A stretch of DNA of 31,102 nucleotides from an uncultured Clostridia bacterium (lineage in GTDB: Bacteria > Bacillota > Clostridia > UBA1381). Both the position numbers and the translations under genes were made by a program. Location of the stretch: the NCBI GenBank assembly GCA_910578235.1, contig CAJTPP010000003.1, positions 38,450 to 69,551 on the forward strand, read 5' to 3'. The notes under the pieces are model-generated. The model was not told where the DNA came from, did no database searches, and saw only the letters and a program-made list of their open reading frames with translations. Shown here piece after piece: positions 23,273 through 31,077 of this stretch. Every line of letters begins with the position of its first letter. Position 1 is the first letter of the stretch.

Positions 23273-24415
23273 ATGAAGAAATTATCAGTTTTAATGACGG
23301 TGATTTTATCGCTTATGTTTTCCACCGTTGCTTTTGCGGAAGATGTAAGCATAACAGTTACAAATAATATCGTAAATGTTAATAATGCACCTGAAAACAG
23401 TACCCTCATTACCGCTTTTTATAAAAATAAGGCTTTAGCTGATGTAAAGCTATACAAAGGCAGCGGCACAATTACAGCGGATATTTCAAACGGTGTTAAA
23501 AATTCGGATATGGCGAAAATGTTTTTATGGGATATGGAAACGATACGCCCTCTGTCTGCAAGTGTTACAGTGCAAGGAGGAAAATCTATGTTTAATTTTG
23601 AAACAAAAACCGTAATGCTGAACAGCGGTTATGAAATGCCGATTAACGGTTTAGGCACTTATAGTCTGCATGGGGAAACTTGTATCAACGCTGTAAAATC
23701 CGCGCTTGCAAGCGGGGTTCGTCTGATTGATACTGCGTCTATGTACGGAAACGAGGAAGAAATCGGGCAGGCAATCCGTGAAGCTATGGAGGAACAAGGC
23801 ATAAAGCGTGAGGAAATATTTGTTACTACAAAAATATATCCCGGAAGTGAAATGGCAAAGCCGGAGCAATCAATACAGGCTTGTATTGACCGTCTTAACA
23901 TTGGATATGTGGATATGATGTTGCTTCATCACCCGGACGCGAATGATGTAAAAGCATATAAGGCTATGGAGCAGTTTGTAAAGGACGGTAAAATTCGTTC
24001 TATCGGCCTATCGAATTGGTATGTAAAGGAATTAAAAGAATTTTTACCGCAGGTGGACACTGTTCCTGCAATGGTTCAAAATGAGATACACCCATATTAT
24101 CAAGAAAATAATGTTATTCCGTATATTCAAGATTTAGGGATTGTAGTGCAGGGGTGGTATCCTTTGGGCGGCAGAGGACATACGGCGGAGCTTTTGAGCG
24201 ATACGGTTATCTCCGGCATTGCAGAAACGCACGGCGTATCTTCCGCACAGGTCATTCTCAGGTGGAATTTACAAAAAGGCGTTGTCGTGATGCCCGGTTC
24301 AAGCAATCCCGACCATATCAAGGCGAATACCGAGTTATATCATTTTGAGTTGACGGACGAAGAGATGAAAAAAATCAACGCTTTGGACAGAAATGAAAAA
24401 CACGATTGGTATTGA
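23273..24415 (+). CDS. exported aldo/keto reductase with N-terminal beta-domain
   Basis: 380 aa; RBS AAGGAGG overlaps the stop of the preceding frame. Residues 1-22 are a Sec signal peptide (MKKLSVLMTVILSLMFS...AFA). Residues ~25-100 are the same beta-domain as in the exported flavodoxin (NNAPENSTLITAFYKNKALAD...MFLWDMETIRPLS). From ~106 a complete aldo/keto reductase barrel follows with the tetrad Asp153, Tyr158, Lys187, His219 (LLHHPD), and PGSSNPDHIKAN for NADP(H) binding near the end. Cytoplasmic AKRs reduce aldehydes or ketones with NADPH, which should be scarce outside the cell. An internal AAGGAGG (23574-23580) and in-frame ATG 23588 mark the enzyme domain start. Confidence 0.92.
   Translation: MKKLSVLMTVILSLMFSTVAFAEDVSITVTNNIVNVNNAPENSTLITAFYKNKALADVKLYKGSGTITADISNGVKNSDMAKMFLWDMETIRPLSASVTVQGGKSMFNFETKTVMLNSGYEMPINGLGTYSLHGETCINAVKSALASGVRLIDTASMYGNEEEIGQAIREAMEEQGIKREEIFVTTKIYPGSEMAKPEQSIQACIDRLNIGYVDMMLLHHPDANDVKAYKAMEQFVKDGKIRSIGLSNWYVKELKEFLPQVDTVPAMVQNEIHPYYQENNVIPYIQDLGIVVQGWYPLGGRGHTAELLSDTVISGIAETHGVSSAQVILRWNLQKGVVVMPGSSNPDHIKANTELYHFELTDEEMKKINALDRNEKHDWY
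23574..23590 (+). promoter_or_regulatory. internal RBS and start codon at the aldo/keto reductase domain
   Basis: AAGGAGG, a seven-base spacer and ATG 23588, in frame with the full gene. The product would be a standard 275-residue cytoplasmic AKR beginning MFNFETKTVMLNSG, the normal N-terminus for the family. Confidence 0.75.
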
Positions 24416-24430
24416 TACGAGGGCAATAAA

Positions 24431-24985
24431 ATGGATATTTTTGAAAGAGATTTATCGGGGCAGCCTGTTTCAATTTTGGATAAAGACTTTCACAAAATAC
24501 AGACTGTAATTGACAATGCGCAGAAAATACTCGCTGAATTGAATTTGAGTTATCATACCAAAAGCGAGATAAGGAAAATTTTTTCAAGACTTACGGATAA
24601 AGAAATTGACGATAGTTTTGAATTACTGCCGCCGTTTTATACAGATTTCGGCAGAAATATAACCGTAGGAAAAAATGTGTTTATCAACCAGAACTGTACC
24701 TTTATGGACAGGGGCGGTATTACAATTGAAGATAACGCTTTAATCGCTCCGTGCGTTAATCTGATAACCATAAATCATTGTCAAGAGCCGAGCCGCAGGC
24801 GTGATGTGTATTCAAAACCCATTCACATCTGTAAAAATGTATGGATAGGCGCAGGCGTAACAGTTACGCCGAGTGTAACGATAGGCGAAAACTCAATCAT
24901 TGCCGCCGGCGCGGTTGTTACAAAGGATATTCCTCCGAATGTAATAGCTGCGGGAATACCCGCAAAGATTATCAAAAATATTTAA
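24431..24985 (+). CDS. maltose O-acetyltransferase-like hexapeptide acetyltransferase
   Basis: 184 aa, full length for the Maa/NodL/LacA-type family; cytoplasmic. An N-terminal helical cap (~1-55) is followed by left-handed beta-helix repeats: ITVGKNVFINQNCTFMD, ITIEDNALIAPCVNLITINH (the His of this segment is the expected catalytic base), then VWIGAGVTVTPSVTIGENSIIAAGAVVTKDIP and VIAAGIPAKI at the C-terminus. It acetylates a sugar or other hydroxyl acceptor from acetyl-CoA; acceptor unknown. RBS is weak (GAGGGC). It sits 15 bases after the AKR gene in the same operon; similar LysR/flavodoxin/AKR/acetyltransferase sets are known to me from gut Firmicutes, but the joint role is unclear. Confidence 0.9.
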   Translation: MDIFERDLSGQPVSILDKDFHKIQTVIDNAQKILAELNLSYHTKSEIRKIFSRLTDKEIDDSFELLPPFYTDFGRNITVGKNVFINQNCTFMDRGGITIEDNALIAPCVNLITINHCQEPSRRRDVYSKPIHICKNVWIGAGVTVTPSVTIGENSIIAAGAVVTKDIPPNVIAAGIPAKIIKNI

Positions 24986-25007
24986 AATAAAAAAGGAGAT
25001 TTTTATT

Positions 25008-25967
25008 ATGAAATCAAAATACGAAGGCTACAGCTTTAAGCTGAATGAAAATGTCATAAGAACAAAGGTTAAATTTCATAATCGTTATGGAATTGAGTTG
25101 ACTGGAGATTTGTATGCTCCCAAAAATGCAGAGGGCAAACTGCCCGCAATAGCCGTAGCAGGTCCGTTTGGTGCAGTTAAGGAACAGGCGGCAGGTTTAT
25201 ATGCTGACGAGATGGCTGCAAGAGGTTTTATTGCGCTTGCGTTTGACCCATCATTTATCGGTGAAAGCGGCGGCAATGTAAGAAATGTCGCTTCGCCCGA
25301 TATTAACACAGAGGATTTTTCAGCCACTGTAGATTTCTTGTCTGTTCAGGATAGTGTGGACGCTGAAAAAATCGCTGTAATTGGAATATGTGGTTTCGGA
25401 GGTATGGCACTTAACGCTGCCGCTATGGATACGAGAATTAAGGCGACCGTTGCATCAACTATGTATGATATGACACGAGTAAACGTAAAAGGCTATTTTG
25501 ACGAGGCAGATAACGCTGATGCTCGGTACGAAATCAAAAAAGCGTTAAACGCACAGCGTACAGAGGATTATAAAAACGGGACATATCAAAGAGCAGGCGG
25601 TGTGGTTGACCCACTCCCTGCGGATGCACCGTTTTTTGTAAAGGATTATTATGACTATTACAAAACAGAAAGAGGTTATACGGAACGTTCCCTAAATTCA
25701 AATGAAGGCTGGAATACAACCTCAGCACTTTCATTTATAAATATGCCAATTTTGCAGTATAGCGATGAAATACGCAGCGCGGTTTTAGTAATACACGGCG
25801 AAAAGGCTCACTCCTGCTATTTCAGTCGCGACGCTTTTGCAAAGCTCACAGGCGATAATAAGGAACTTTTTATTTTACCCGATACTGTTCATACGGATTT
25901 ATATGATAAAAAAAATAAAATTCCGTTTGATAAATTGGAAAGCTTTTTCAAACAATATCTGAAGTAA
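25008..25967 (+). CDS. alpha/beta hydrolase, YcjY/dienelactone-hydrolase-like
   Basis: 319 aa, cytoplasmic (no signal peptide). RBS AAAAAAGGAG. The pattern is that of the YcjY-like hydrolase family: YGIELTGDLYAP, AVAGPFGAVKEQAAGLYADEMAARGF (oxyanion region), FDPSFIGESGG, VIGICGFGGMALNAAAMD (nucleophile elbow), VLVIHGEKAHSCYFS (acid region), and a likely catalytic His in LPDTVHTDLYD. At the elbow I would expect GICxSGG; here Phe occupies the Ser position, leaving Cys as the only nearby nucleophile, so activity is uncertain. Last gene of the operon, followed by a terminator. Confidence 0.87.
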   Translation: MKSKYEGYSFKLNENVIRTKVKFHNRYGIELTGDLYAPKNAEGKLPAIAVAGPFGAVKEQAAGLYADEMAARGFIALAFDPSFIGESGGNVRNVASPDINTEDFSATVDFLSVQDSVDAEKIAVIGICGFGGMALNAAAMDTRIKATVASTMYDMTRVNVKGYFDEADNADARYEIKKALNAQRTEDYKNGTYQRAGGVVDPLPADAPFFVKDYYDYYKTERGYTERSLNSNEGWNTTSALSFINMPILQYSDEIRSAVLVIHGEKAHSCYFSRDAFAKLTGDNKELFILPDTVHTDLYDKKNKIPFDKLESFFKQYLK

Positions 25968-25978
25968 TAATACTATTG

Positions 25979-26025
25979 AAAAGACAAGATAAATTTCTAA
26001 ATTTGGGCATTTACCTTGTCTTTTT
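25979..26025 (+). terminator. intrinsic terminator of the redox operon
   Basis: AAAAGACAAG (25979-25988) pairs with CTTGTCTTTT (26115-region read as 26015-26024); an inner TAAAT/ATTTA pair extends it. It is followed by TTTTTG. Confidence 0.8.
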
Positions 26026-26248
26026 GTTTTGTGGACATTTAGAACCTCATTTTCAAGGGTTTTAATATACCTACACACCCCCTGAGTTTAACGGTGTTTC
26101 AAGCTTGAAAAAGCGAGTGTTTATACGGTTTTTAAAACCCTAAATGTCCCTAAAATATAGACATTTGTTCCACTATATGTACAGAAAAAATAGTCTATCG
26201 CTTGTGAAGTGATAGACTATTTTAAATCCTGTTTGACAGACAGCCTAC
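26026..26248. other. structured gene-free right end of the island
   Basis: No ORF. Nested inverted pairs GGACATTTAG (26033-26042)/CTAAATGTCC (26140-26149) and GGGTTTTAA (26057-26065)/TTAAAACCC (26132-26140), a 14-bp palindrome TTTCAAGCTTGAAA (26097-26110), and a 17-bp hairpin AAAATAGTC...GACTATTTT (26187-26223, loop GTG). Then the AATCCTGTTTGACAGACAG repeat (26225-26243). Confidence 0.7.
26187..26223. terminator. strong 17-bp hairpin, bidirectional terminator
   Basis: AAAATAGTCTATCGCTT pairs with AAGTGATAGACTATTTT (one G-T pair), loop GTG. A/T runs at both feet make it a terminator on either strand. Confidence 0.75.
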
Positions 26249-26292
26249 TTTACTGTCTTAACAGTGTCCGCCAAATGGGCGGTATTTTTTTT
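26249..26292 (+). repeat. right boundary inverted repeat with terminator
   Basis: TTTACTGTCTTAACAGTGTC (26249-26268), stem CCGCC/GGGCGG, then TATTTTTTTT. Inverted match to 17213-17253: 20 bases are identical and the hairpin and T-tract are conserved in form. Confidence 0.8.
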
Positions 26293-26399
26293 GATCTTTC
26301 TACTACAATATGTAGTTGCTATGGTAATATTGCATATATTAAACTACATATAGTATAATGTACATAAAAAAATTAGTCAAAAATAACAATTTTTTTTAC

Positions 26400-26428
26400 T
26401 TGAAATTATGCAAAAAAACGTATATAAT
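26400..26428 (+). promoter_or_regulatory. promoter of the AraC-family regulator
   Basis: TTGAAA (26400-26405), 17-base spacer, TATAAT (26423-26428). Another TATAAT is at 26353-26358. RBS AAAGGAGAG follows before ATG 26474. Confidence 0.75.
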
Positions 26429-26473
26429 ATATGATGTAGTGTATGAAAGTGCCTATAAAGGAGAGAGAGAACT

Positions 26474-27712
26474 ATGTATAGAACCAGTGTACATAGTCCG
26501 GACTGTAAAAACCGTGCGGGGGAGCCTGAAAAAATGCTGCTATCTCACACGGGAAGAGTAATCCCTGTCCTAAGGGAGCAATTGTTAAAGGAATATGTCC
26601 TTGGCATTGGTGATGCATACGAAATGTTTGGTGTATATTGTAAGGCGTTTGGCGTAGATGAAGTTGTTGATACAAGAATGATTATTCTGCGGCCTGTCGG
26701 CGCAAAAACGGCTGAGGCTTTTATATCTGTGAAAAATGCCGTGACGCAATATATGGGTGACAAGAATATACTTCTCAATACAGTTATCAATGATTTTTTA
26801 CTTATAATAACAACAGTCATAGACAAAGATGAAATCATCGCAGAAATAGAAAAAGTCCGCAGTGCTGTAAAGAAGGAAAGCAAGTGCAGTATAACAGCAG
26901 TATATAGTAAAGTATCTAATCTTGCGGCTGCACCGTCTTCGTATGAACATCTGCAAAATTATATAGGATATTATTTTTACTCTGGCAGTGATGTGACTGT
27001 ATATGAAAATGATATAAAAACGAATAAAGCTGAAATACAGCTTAACCCCGATTATAACGCGCTGGAGCATGCGGTGAACAGCGGCGATAGAAAAAAGCTC
27101 GGTTCTGCGCTGGACAGTTTTTTTTCCGGTATTGAGAAAATAAGACCTGTACCGGAAGTTGCAAAAGCATATTGTCTTGAATTATATGTTTGTCTTATCC
27201 GCGGATGCGGTGTTGAAAAGCTTGGCGGTTATATGAAAGGTATATTTACTGTTCAGAACGCGGTTTATTTATCTGAAATAAGAGATTTTATAGAAAGAAC
27301 AGGTATGGAAATCGCGGATATGAACGCGCCCGCTTCCGCTAAGATTTATAGTTCACTCATCCGTGAGACGATAAGTATTATTGATGAGAATATAGAAAAT
27401 GAAAATCTTTCACTCAGGTGGCTTGCGGGGACTATTTTATATACAAATGTAGATTATCTCGGCAAATTATTTAAAAAAGAAACAGGCAGAAATTTTTCTC
27501 ATTACGTCATGGAAAAGCGCATGGAAATGGCTAAGGGTCTTATACTTGAAGGGAAAAAAGACAGGATATACGAAGTGGCGGAAAAGGTTGGTTATGGTTC
27601 GAACTCTCAGTATTTCAGTCAGGTCTTTAAAAAGTATACGGGTGTATCGCCGCTTGAGTATAGAGAATTTGCAAGACTTGAAAGAGAAAAGTTAGTCCCT
27701 AAATACTCGTGA
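26474..27712 (+). CDS. AraC-family transcriptional regulator with large uncharacterised N-terminal domain
   Basis: 412 aa. The C-terminal ~100 residues are an AraC/XylS double HTH: ENLSLRWLAGTILYTNVDYLGKLFKKETGRNFSHYVMEKRMEMAK and VAEKVGYGSNSQYFSQVFKKYTGVSPLEYR. The upstream ~300 residues look like the cytoplasmic middle part of YesN-type response regulators (including LNPDYNALEHAVNSGDRKKLGSALDSFF), but there is no receiver domain and no TM segment, so it is not a standard two-component protein. In gut Clostridia such regulators often control polysaccharide use; here the next gene is an SLH surface protein. Own promoter and terminator. Confidence 0.9.
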   Translation: MYRTSVHSPDCKNRAGEPEKMLLSHTGRVIPVLREQLLKEYVLGIGDAYEMFGVYCKAFGVDEVVDTRMIILRPVGAKTAEAFISVKNAVTQYMGDKNILLNTVINDFLLIITTVIDKDEIIAEIEKVRSAVKKESKCSITAVYSKVSNLAAAPSSYEHLQNYIGYYFYSGSDVTVYENDIKTNKAEIQLNPDYNALEHAVNSGDRKKLGSALDSFFSGIEKIRPVPEVAKAYCLELYVCLIRGCGVEKLGGYMKGIFTVQNAVYLSEIRDFIERTGMEIADMNAPASAKIYSSLIRETISIIDENIENENLSLRWLAGTILYTNVDYLGKLFKKETGRNFSHYVMEKRMEMAKGLILEGKKDRIYEVAEKVGYGSNSQYFSQVFKKYTGVSPLEYREFARLEREKLVPKYS

Positions 27713-27738
27713 TATTACACAAATCTCACTGTTTTTTT
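27709..27738 (+). terminator. likely terminator after the AraC gene
   Basis: GTGA.ATT pairs with AAT.TCAC (one mismatch), followed after TG by seven T. The stem starts at the stop codon. Confidence 0.5.
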
Positions 27739-27763
27739 GATGTCTTAATAAGTGAATATGTTA

Positions 27764-27769
27764 TATAAT
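27764..27769 (+). promoter_or_regulatory. -10 box upstream of the large SLH gene
   Basis: TATAAT about 100 bases before the start; the -35 region is poor. The leader also carries GGGGGAG (27785-27791) without a following ORF. Confidence 0.35.
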
Positions 27770-27867
27770 TAATTTCAGACTTTATGGGGGAGAGCATTTA
27801 GATCAATGTTAATAAAATCGGACAAACTCCGGTTGTATTATATTTTAAAATTTATGGAGGTATTCAA

Positions 27868-30800
27868 ATGGGTAACAAGATGAAAAAATTAATCTGTGCG
27901 CTTTTAGCTTCGGCAATGCTTGTAAGCTCAGTCGGAATAACAGTATTCGCGGACGCGGATAAGGTTGAAGACGAGAACGATACAACTATTACTGCCACAG
28001 CAACTCCGGAAGCAACGCAGACTCCTGGTGCCACAGCGTCTCCGGAAGCAACAAAGGCGCCGGAAACAACGGCATCTCCTGAGGTTACAGCAGCGCCTGA
28101 GGCGACAAAGGCTCCTACAGGCACAGCATATGATACTGATACATATTATCAAAAGGCACTGTCGCTGTGCAGCTCGCTTGGTATTATTTCAGGATATGAG
28201 GACGGCAGCGTTCAGCCGGAGTCAAAGGTAACAAGAGCAGAAATGGCTTCAATTGTTTTGAGAATGTTGGCGATAAATTCAACTTCAAAATATCAGGGAA
28301 GCTTTTCAGACGTTGACGCTTCACACTGGGCCGCTGATCAGATACAGACAGCAATGGAGCAGGGTATTGTAAGCGGTATGGGCGACGGCACATTTTTACC
28401 GGACGGCGAGGTTACATATGCTCAGGTAGTGGTTATGCTTGTAAATGCAATGAACTATGCTCAGGACGCGGCGTATATTGACACTAAAGGCGGTCACTGG
28501 GCGTCAGGCTATATGTCAGTAGCGGCTATGTCATCTCTTGATCTGCTTAACAACGCGCCCGGTTCAAGTGATGTGGCTTCAGAGCGTGGTACCGTTATCA
28601 AGATGGCATATAATGCGCTTCTTGGTTCATACAAGGAGATAACAGGTCATAAAAACGGCGCGCCTGTTTACTCTGTTAAAACAGACGAGGATGGTAATGA
28701 CACAACTCTTGCTAAAGCTAAGTTCAATATAAAGCAGGCAAAAGGTGTTATGTCAGCTACAGCAAAGACAAATATTTCCGGAAATAAGATGCAGGAATGT
28801 GAGATTGAAATTCAGGATAAGGACAAGGTGTATAAGACTTTCGACTGTAAGCTGACAGGTCTTGAAGAGTATCTCGGACAGAAAATCACATATTTCTATA
28901 AGGAAAATTCGGGTCTTGCACCGGAGGTTCTGGCTGTAACTTATGATACTTCAAAAACAACGGTTGAAGATATTGACGCTGATGATATTGATGAAATTAC
29001 AGGATTTGATACCAACAGCGGAAGTATTAAGGTTAATAAAGTAAGCAAGAAGAAGGATTGTACCGGCGCTACTGTTATATATAACGGTAAGATCCTTGAA
29101 GATGCGGATAAAGCCGCCATTTCAGATCTTAACGCGTTCCTTACACCTGATAAGGGTGATGTAAGACTTATCGACAGCGATAAGGACGGTGTATTCGATG
29201 TTGTGTTTATAAACGCGTATGAGATAATGGTAGTTACAAGCGCAACGCAGGAAAAGCTTATCGGTAAGGAGCAGAAAATTGGCGGCGCTCTTGGCGAAAC
29301 AGAGGGTGTGACAATAAATCTGGACGATGAGATTGACAGAACTGTTACAGTTACAAGAAACGGTATTGAGGTTAAGGTAAGAAACCTTAAGAAGAATGAT
29401 GTTGCTACAATAAAGAGAAGCTATGACAACTCTGTTGTTGATATTGTTGTAACAGGCGAGAGCGTTACAGGCAGCGCGTCCGGTATATCAACAAAGATGG
29501 ATGCGAGCTATGCTACGATAGGCGGAACAAAGTATGACGTTGCTAATGTGGCTGTAGGTGATCTTAAAACAGGAGCACAGTGCGTATTCTATTTCGATAA
29601 GTTTGGTAGAATTGCTTATATTGAGGGCGGCGGAACAGGCCGTTTGGAATCAGGTGAAAAATACGGCTGGCTGATGGATATCTACAAAGATGAAAGCAGC
29701 AGTGATAAGATTGTTAAGATTATGACTCAGGACGGCAGTGTAGGCGAATATAAATTCGCAAGTAAGGTATCATACTGGGCGCCTAATCAGACAACTATCG
29801 GTACAACTGAAAAGACAGCTGCTCAAATGGAAACGGAAGTTGAGAAACTCCTTAGTGATGACGCGTTCCCACATATGTGGGTAGGAACAAGATATACAGA
29901 CGGCACAACTGCGGATGGAGAAAGACGCTATTCATGGGATAAGTCACATTCAATCCGTCTGGTTAAGTATAAGGCTAATTCAAGCGGAAAGCTTACAAAG
30001 CTTTACGGCGCTGTAAATATTGTAAATGAAGCTGAAAAATATTATAGTCAGACAGATTACATACATGATGACGGTAAATATATTAAAGATCCTTATGTGA
30101 ATGAAAGCACAGCTGCCGCTTTGAAAGCTTCGGACGCGCTTATAGTGGATATGACAAATAAATCCGGACGTGTACTTTCAGGAGGTTTAGTGGCAGGATA
30201 TGCAATCACGGACGACGCTTTTGAATTTGGTGTTCCTGATAAGGCGGAGAATTTTAGAGATGAAAGCGCGTACAAGGTTGCGAATGTTGTTGCGTCAAAA
30301 TATAATGTCAGTGAAAACGGACCTGCGGACACATATATTGTGGCTGATTTTGACGGACGTACGCCTGCTGTTATTATAAAATACATGGCTCCGCCGGATG
30401 TAGCTGTAAATCCGACAGACTTTGATACGGCAGGAAATACTCCGGCTATGATCGTTGACAGTATCAGTATGGCGATTGACGAGGACGATGAAACTATTTA
30501 CACAATCGAGGGTTATCAGAATGGTTCAAAGACTTCTGTAACAACAAAGAGAACAAGCGCTCTTGGTGAAATTGTTGGTTATAACGGTACAAGAAATTAT
30601 AAACTAAGTGATGAAGGCGTTATGTGGACCGGCGACTCAAATGAGAGTCTTACAAAGTATCTGCATAAGGGTGATATAATAATCACGGACGGTACAACTA
30701 TTCTTCTGTACGCTTGTGCTGAAAATGTTTATAGTAAGTTAAAAGCTGATCCAAACGCGGCAGTTGCCAAAAATATTGCGGCAAGTTCTGATACGCGTAA

Positions 30801-31077
30801 CGGCTTCATGTTTGATGCTGTAGTTGACTCAGAGGTTGATGATACGTCATGGATGTCAATAGGCGGTTCTTTGATCTCAGCTGACACTTCATTGTCAATG
30901 GATGTTGTTGAAATTGATCTGAGCAGAGATGTTGACGATGCTATAGATATTATAGAGGCTGAGGCTTCAATAGCTGATGTTATGAATTATGTGGACGGTG
31001 AAGGAGACTTTGCGTTTGCGAGAACCGCAAATAAGGGAAGGCTTCAGGAAGTAATTATCTACAGAATTAAGAAATAA
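27868..31077 (+). CDS. large secreted SLH-domain protein, body of unknown function
   Basis: 1069 aa. RBS TGGAGG, then MGNKMKKLICALLASAMLVSS...FADA, a Sec signal peptide. Residues ~45-88 are a Thr/Pro/Ala/Glu linker of imperfect ATPEAT/SPEATKAP repeats. Three SLH segments follow: ~93-134 (LGIISGYEDGSVQPESKVTRAEMASIV), ~147-196 (FSDVDASHWAADQI) and ~209-252 (GGHWASGYM, degenerate). The remaining ~800 residues are Asp/Lys/Thr-rich, beta-strand-like and unknown to me, with short recurring turns (EDIDADDIDEITGF, DSDKDGVFDVV); no catalytic motif is visible. The SLH domains at the N-terminus imply wall anchoring with the body displayed outward. Complete, with TAA at 31075 near the window end. Confidence 0.88.
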   Translation: MGNKMKKLICALLASAMLVSSVGITVFADADKVEDENDTTITATATPEATQTPGATASPEATKAPETTASPEVTAAPEATKAPTGTAYDTDTYYQKALSLCSSLGIISGYEDGSVQPESKVTRAEMASIVLRMLAINSTSKYQGSFSDVDASHWAADQIQTAMEQGIVSGMGDGTFLPDGEVTYAQVVVMLVNAMNYAQDAAYIDTKGGHWASGYMSVAAMSSLDLLNNAPGSSDVASERGTVIKMAYNALLGSYKEITGHKNGAPVYSVKTDEDGNDTTLAKAKFNIKQAKGVMSATAKTNISGNKMQECEIEIQDKDKVYKTFDCKLTGLEEYLGQKITYFYKENSGLAPEVLAVTYDTSKTTVEDIDADDIDEITGFDTNSGSIKVNKVSKKKDCTGATVIYNGKILEDADKAAISDLNAFLTPDKGDVRLIDSDKDGVFDVVFINAYEIMVVTSATQEKLIGKEQKIGGALGETEGVTINLDDEIDRTVTVTRNGIEVKVRNLKKNDVATIKRSYDNSVVDIVVTGESVTGSASGISTKMDASYATIGGTKYDVANVAVGDLKTGAQCVFYFDKFGRIAYIEGGGTGRLESGEKYGWLMDIYKDESSSDKIVKIMTQDGSVGEYKFASKVSYWAPNQTTIGTTEKTAAQMETEVEKLLSDDAFPHMWVGTRYTDGTTADGERRYSWDKSHSIRLVKYKANSSGKLTKLYGAVNIVNEAEKYYSQTDYIHDDGKYIKDPYVNESTAAALKASDALIVDMTNKSGRVLSGGLVAGYAITDDAFEFGVPDKAENFRDESAYKVANVVASKYNVSENGPADTYIVADFDGRTPAVIIKYMAPPDVAVNPTDFDTAGNTPAMIVDSISMAIDEDDETIYTIEGYQNGSKTSVTTKRTSALGEIVGYNGTRNYKLSDEGVMWTGDSNESLTKYLHKGDIIITDGTTILLYACAENVYSKLKADPNAAVAKNIAASSDTRNGFMFDAVVDSEVDDTSWMSIGGSLISADTSLSMDVVEIDLSRDVDDAIDIIEAEASIADVMNYVDGEGDFAFARTANKGRLQEVIIYRIKK

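Larger units (their letters stand above)
17213..26292. mobile_element. accessory island bounded by inverted sequences, with dead recombinase
   Basis: A 9.1-kb block whose ends carry matching sequence in inverted orientation. The 20-base GACACTGTTAAGACAGTAAA at 17234-17253 recurs exactly, as its complement, at 26249-26268, and both continue outward into a GC hairpin and CGGTATTTTTT. A second inverted pair lies at 18951-18970 and 26225-26243. Inside are a broken serine recombinase, a frameshifted small ORF, paired palindromes and a LysR-controlled redox operon, all less GC-rich than the flanks. No clear target duplication is seen. The extent is inferred from these repeats. Confidence 0.5.

Noticed and set aside
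17213..26292. Inverted repeats as transposase-type terminal repeats
   Set aside because: There is no DDE transposase or target duplication, and each repeat also works as an intrinsic terminator, so transposition by such ends is not supported; kept only as boundary markers.
26358..26561. 67-codon + frame before the AraC gene
   Set aside because: It overlaps the promoter and the start of the regulator in another frame and has no RBS.
27864..28231. Frames in other phases across the Thr/Pro/Ala linker
   Set aside because: These are shadows of a repetitive low-complexity coding segment (runs of Arg or Ala/Val/Ser), not genes.
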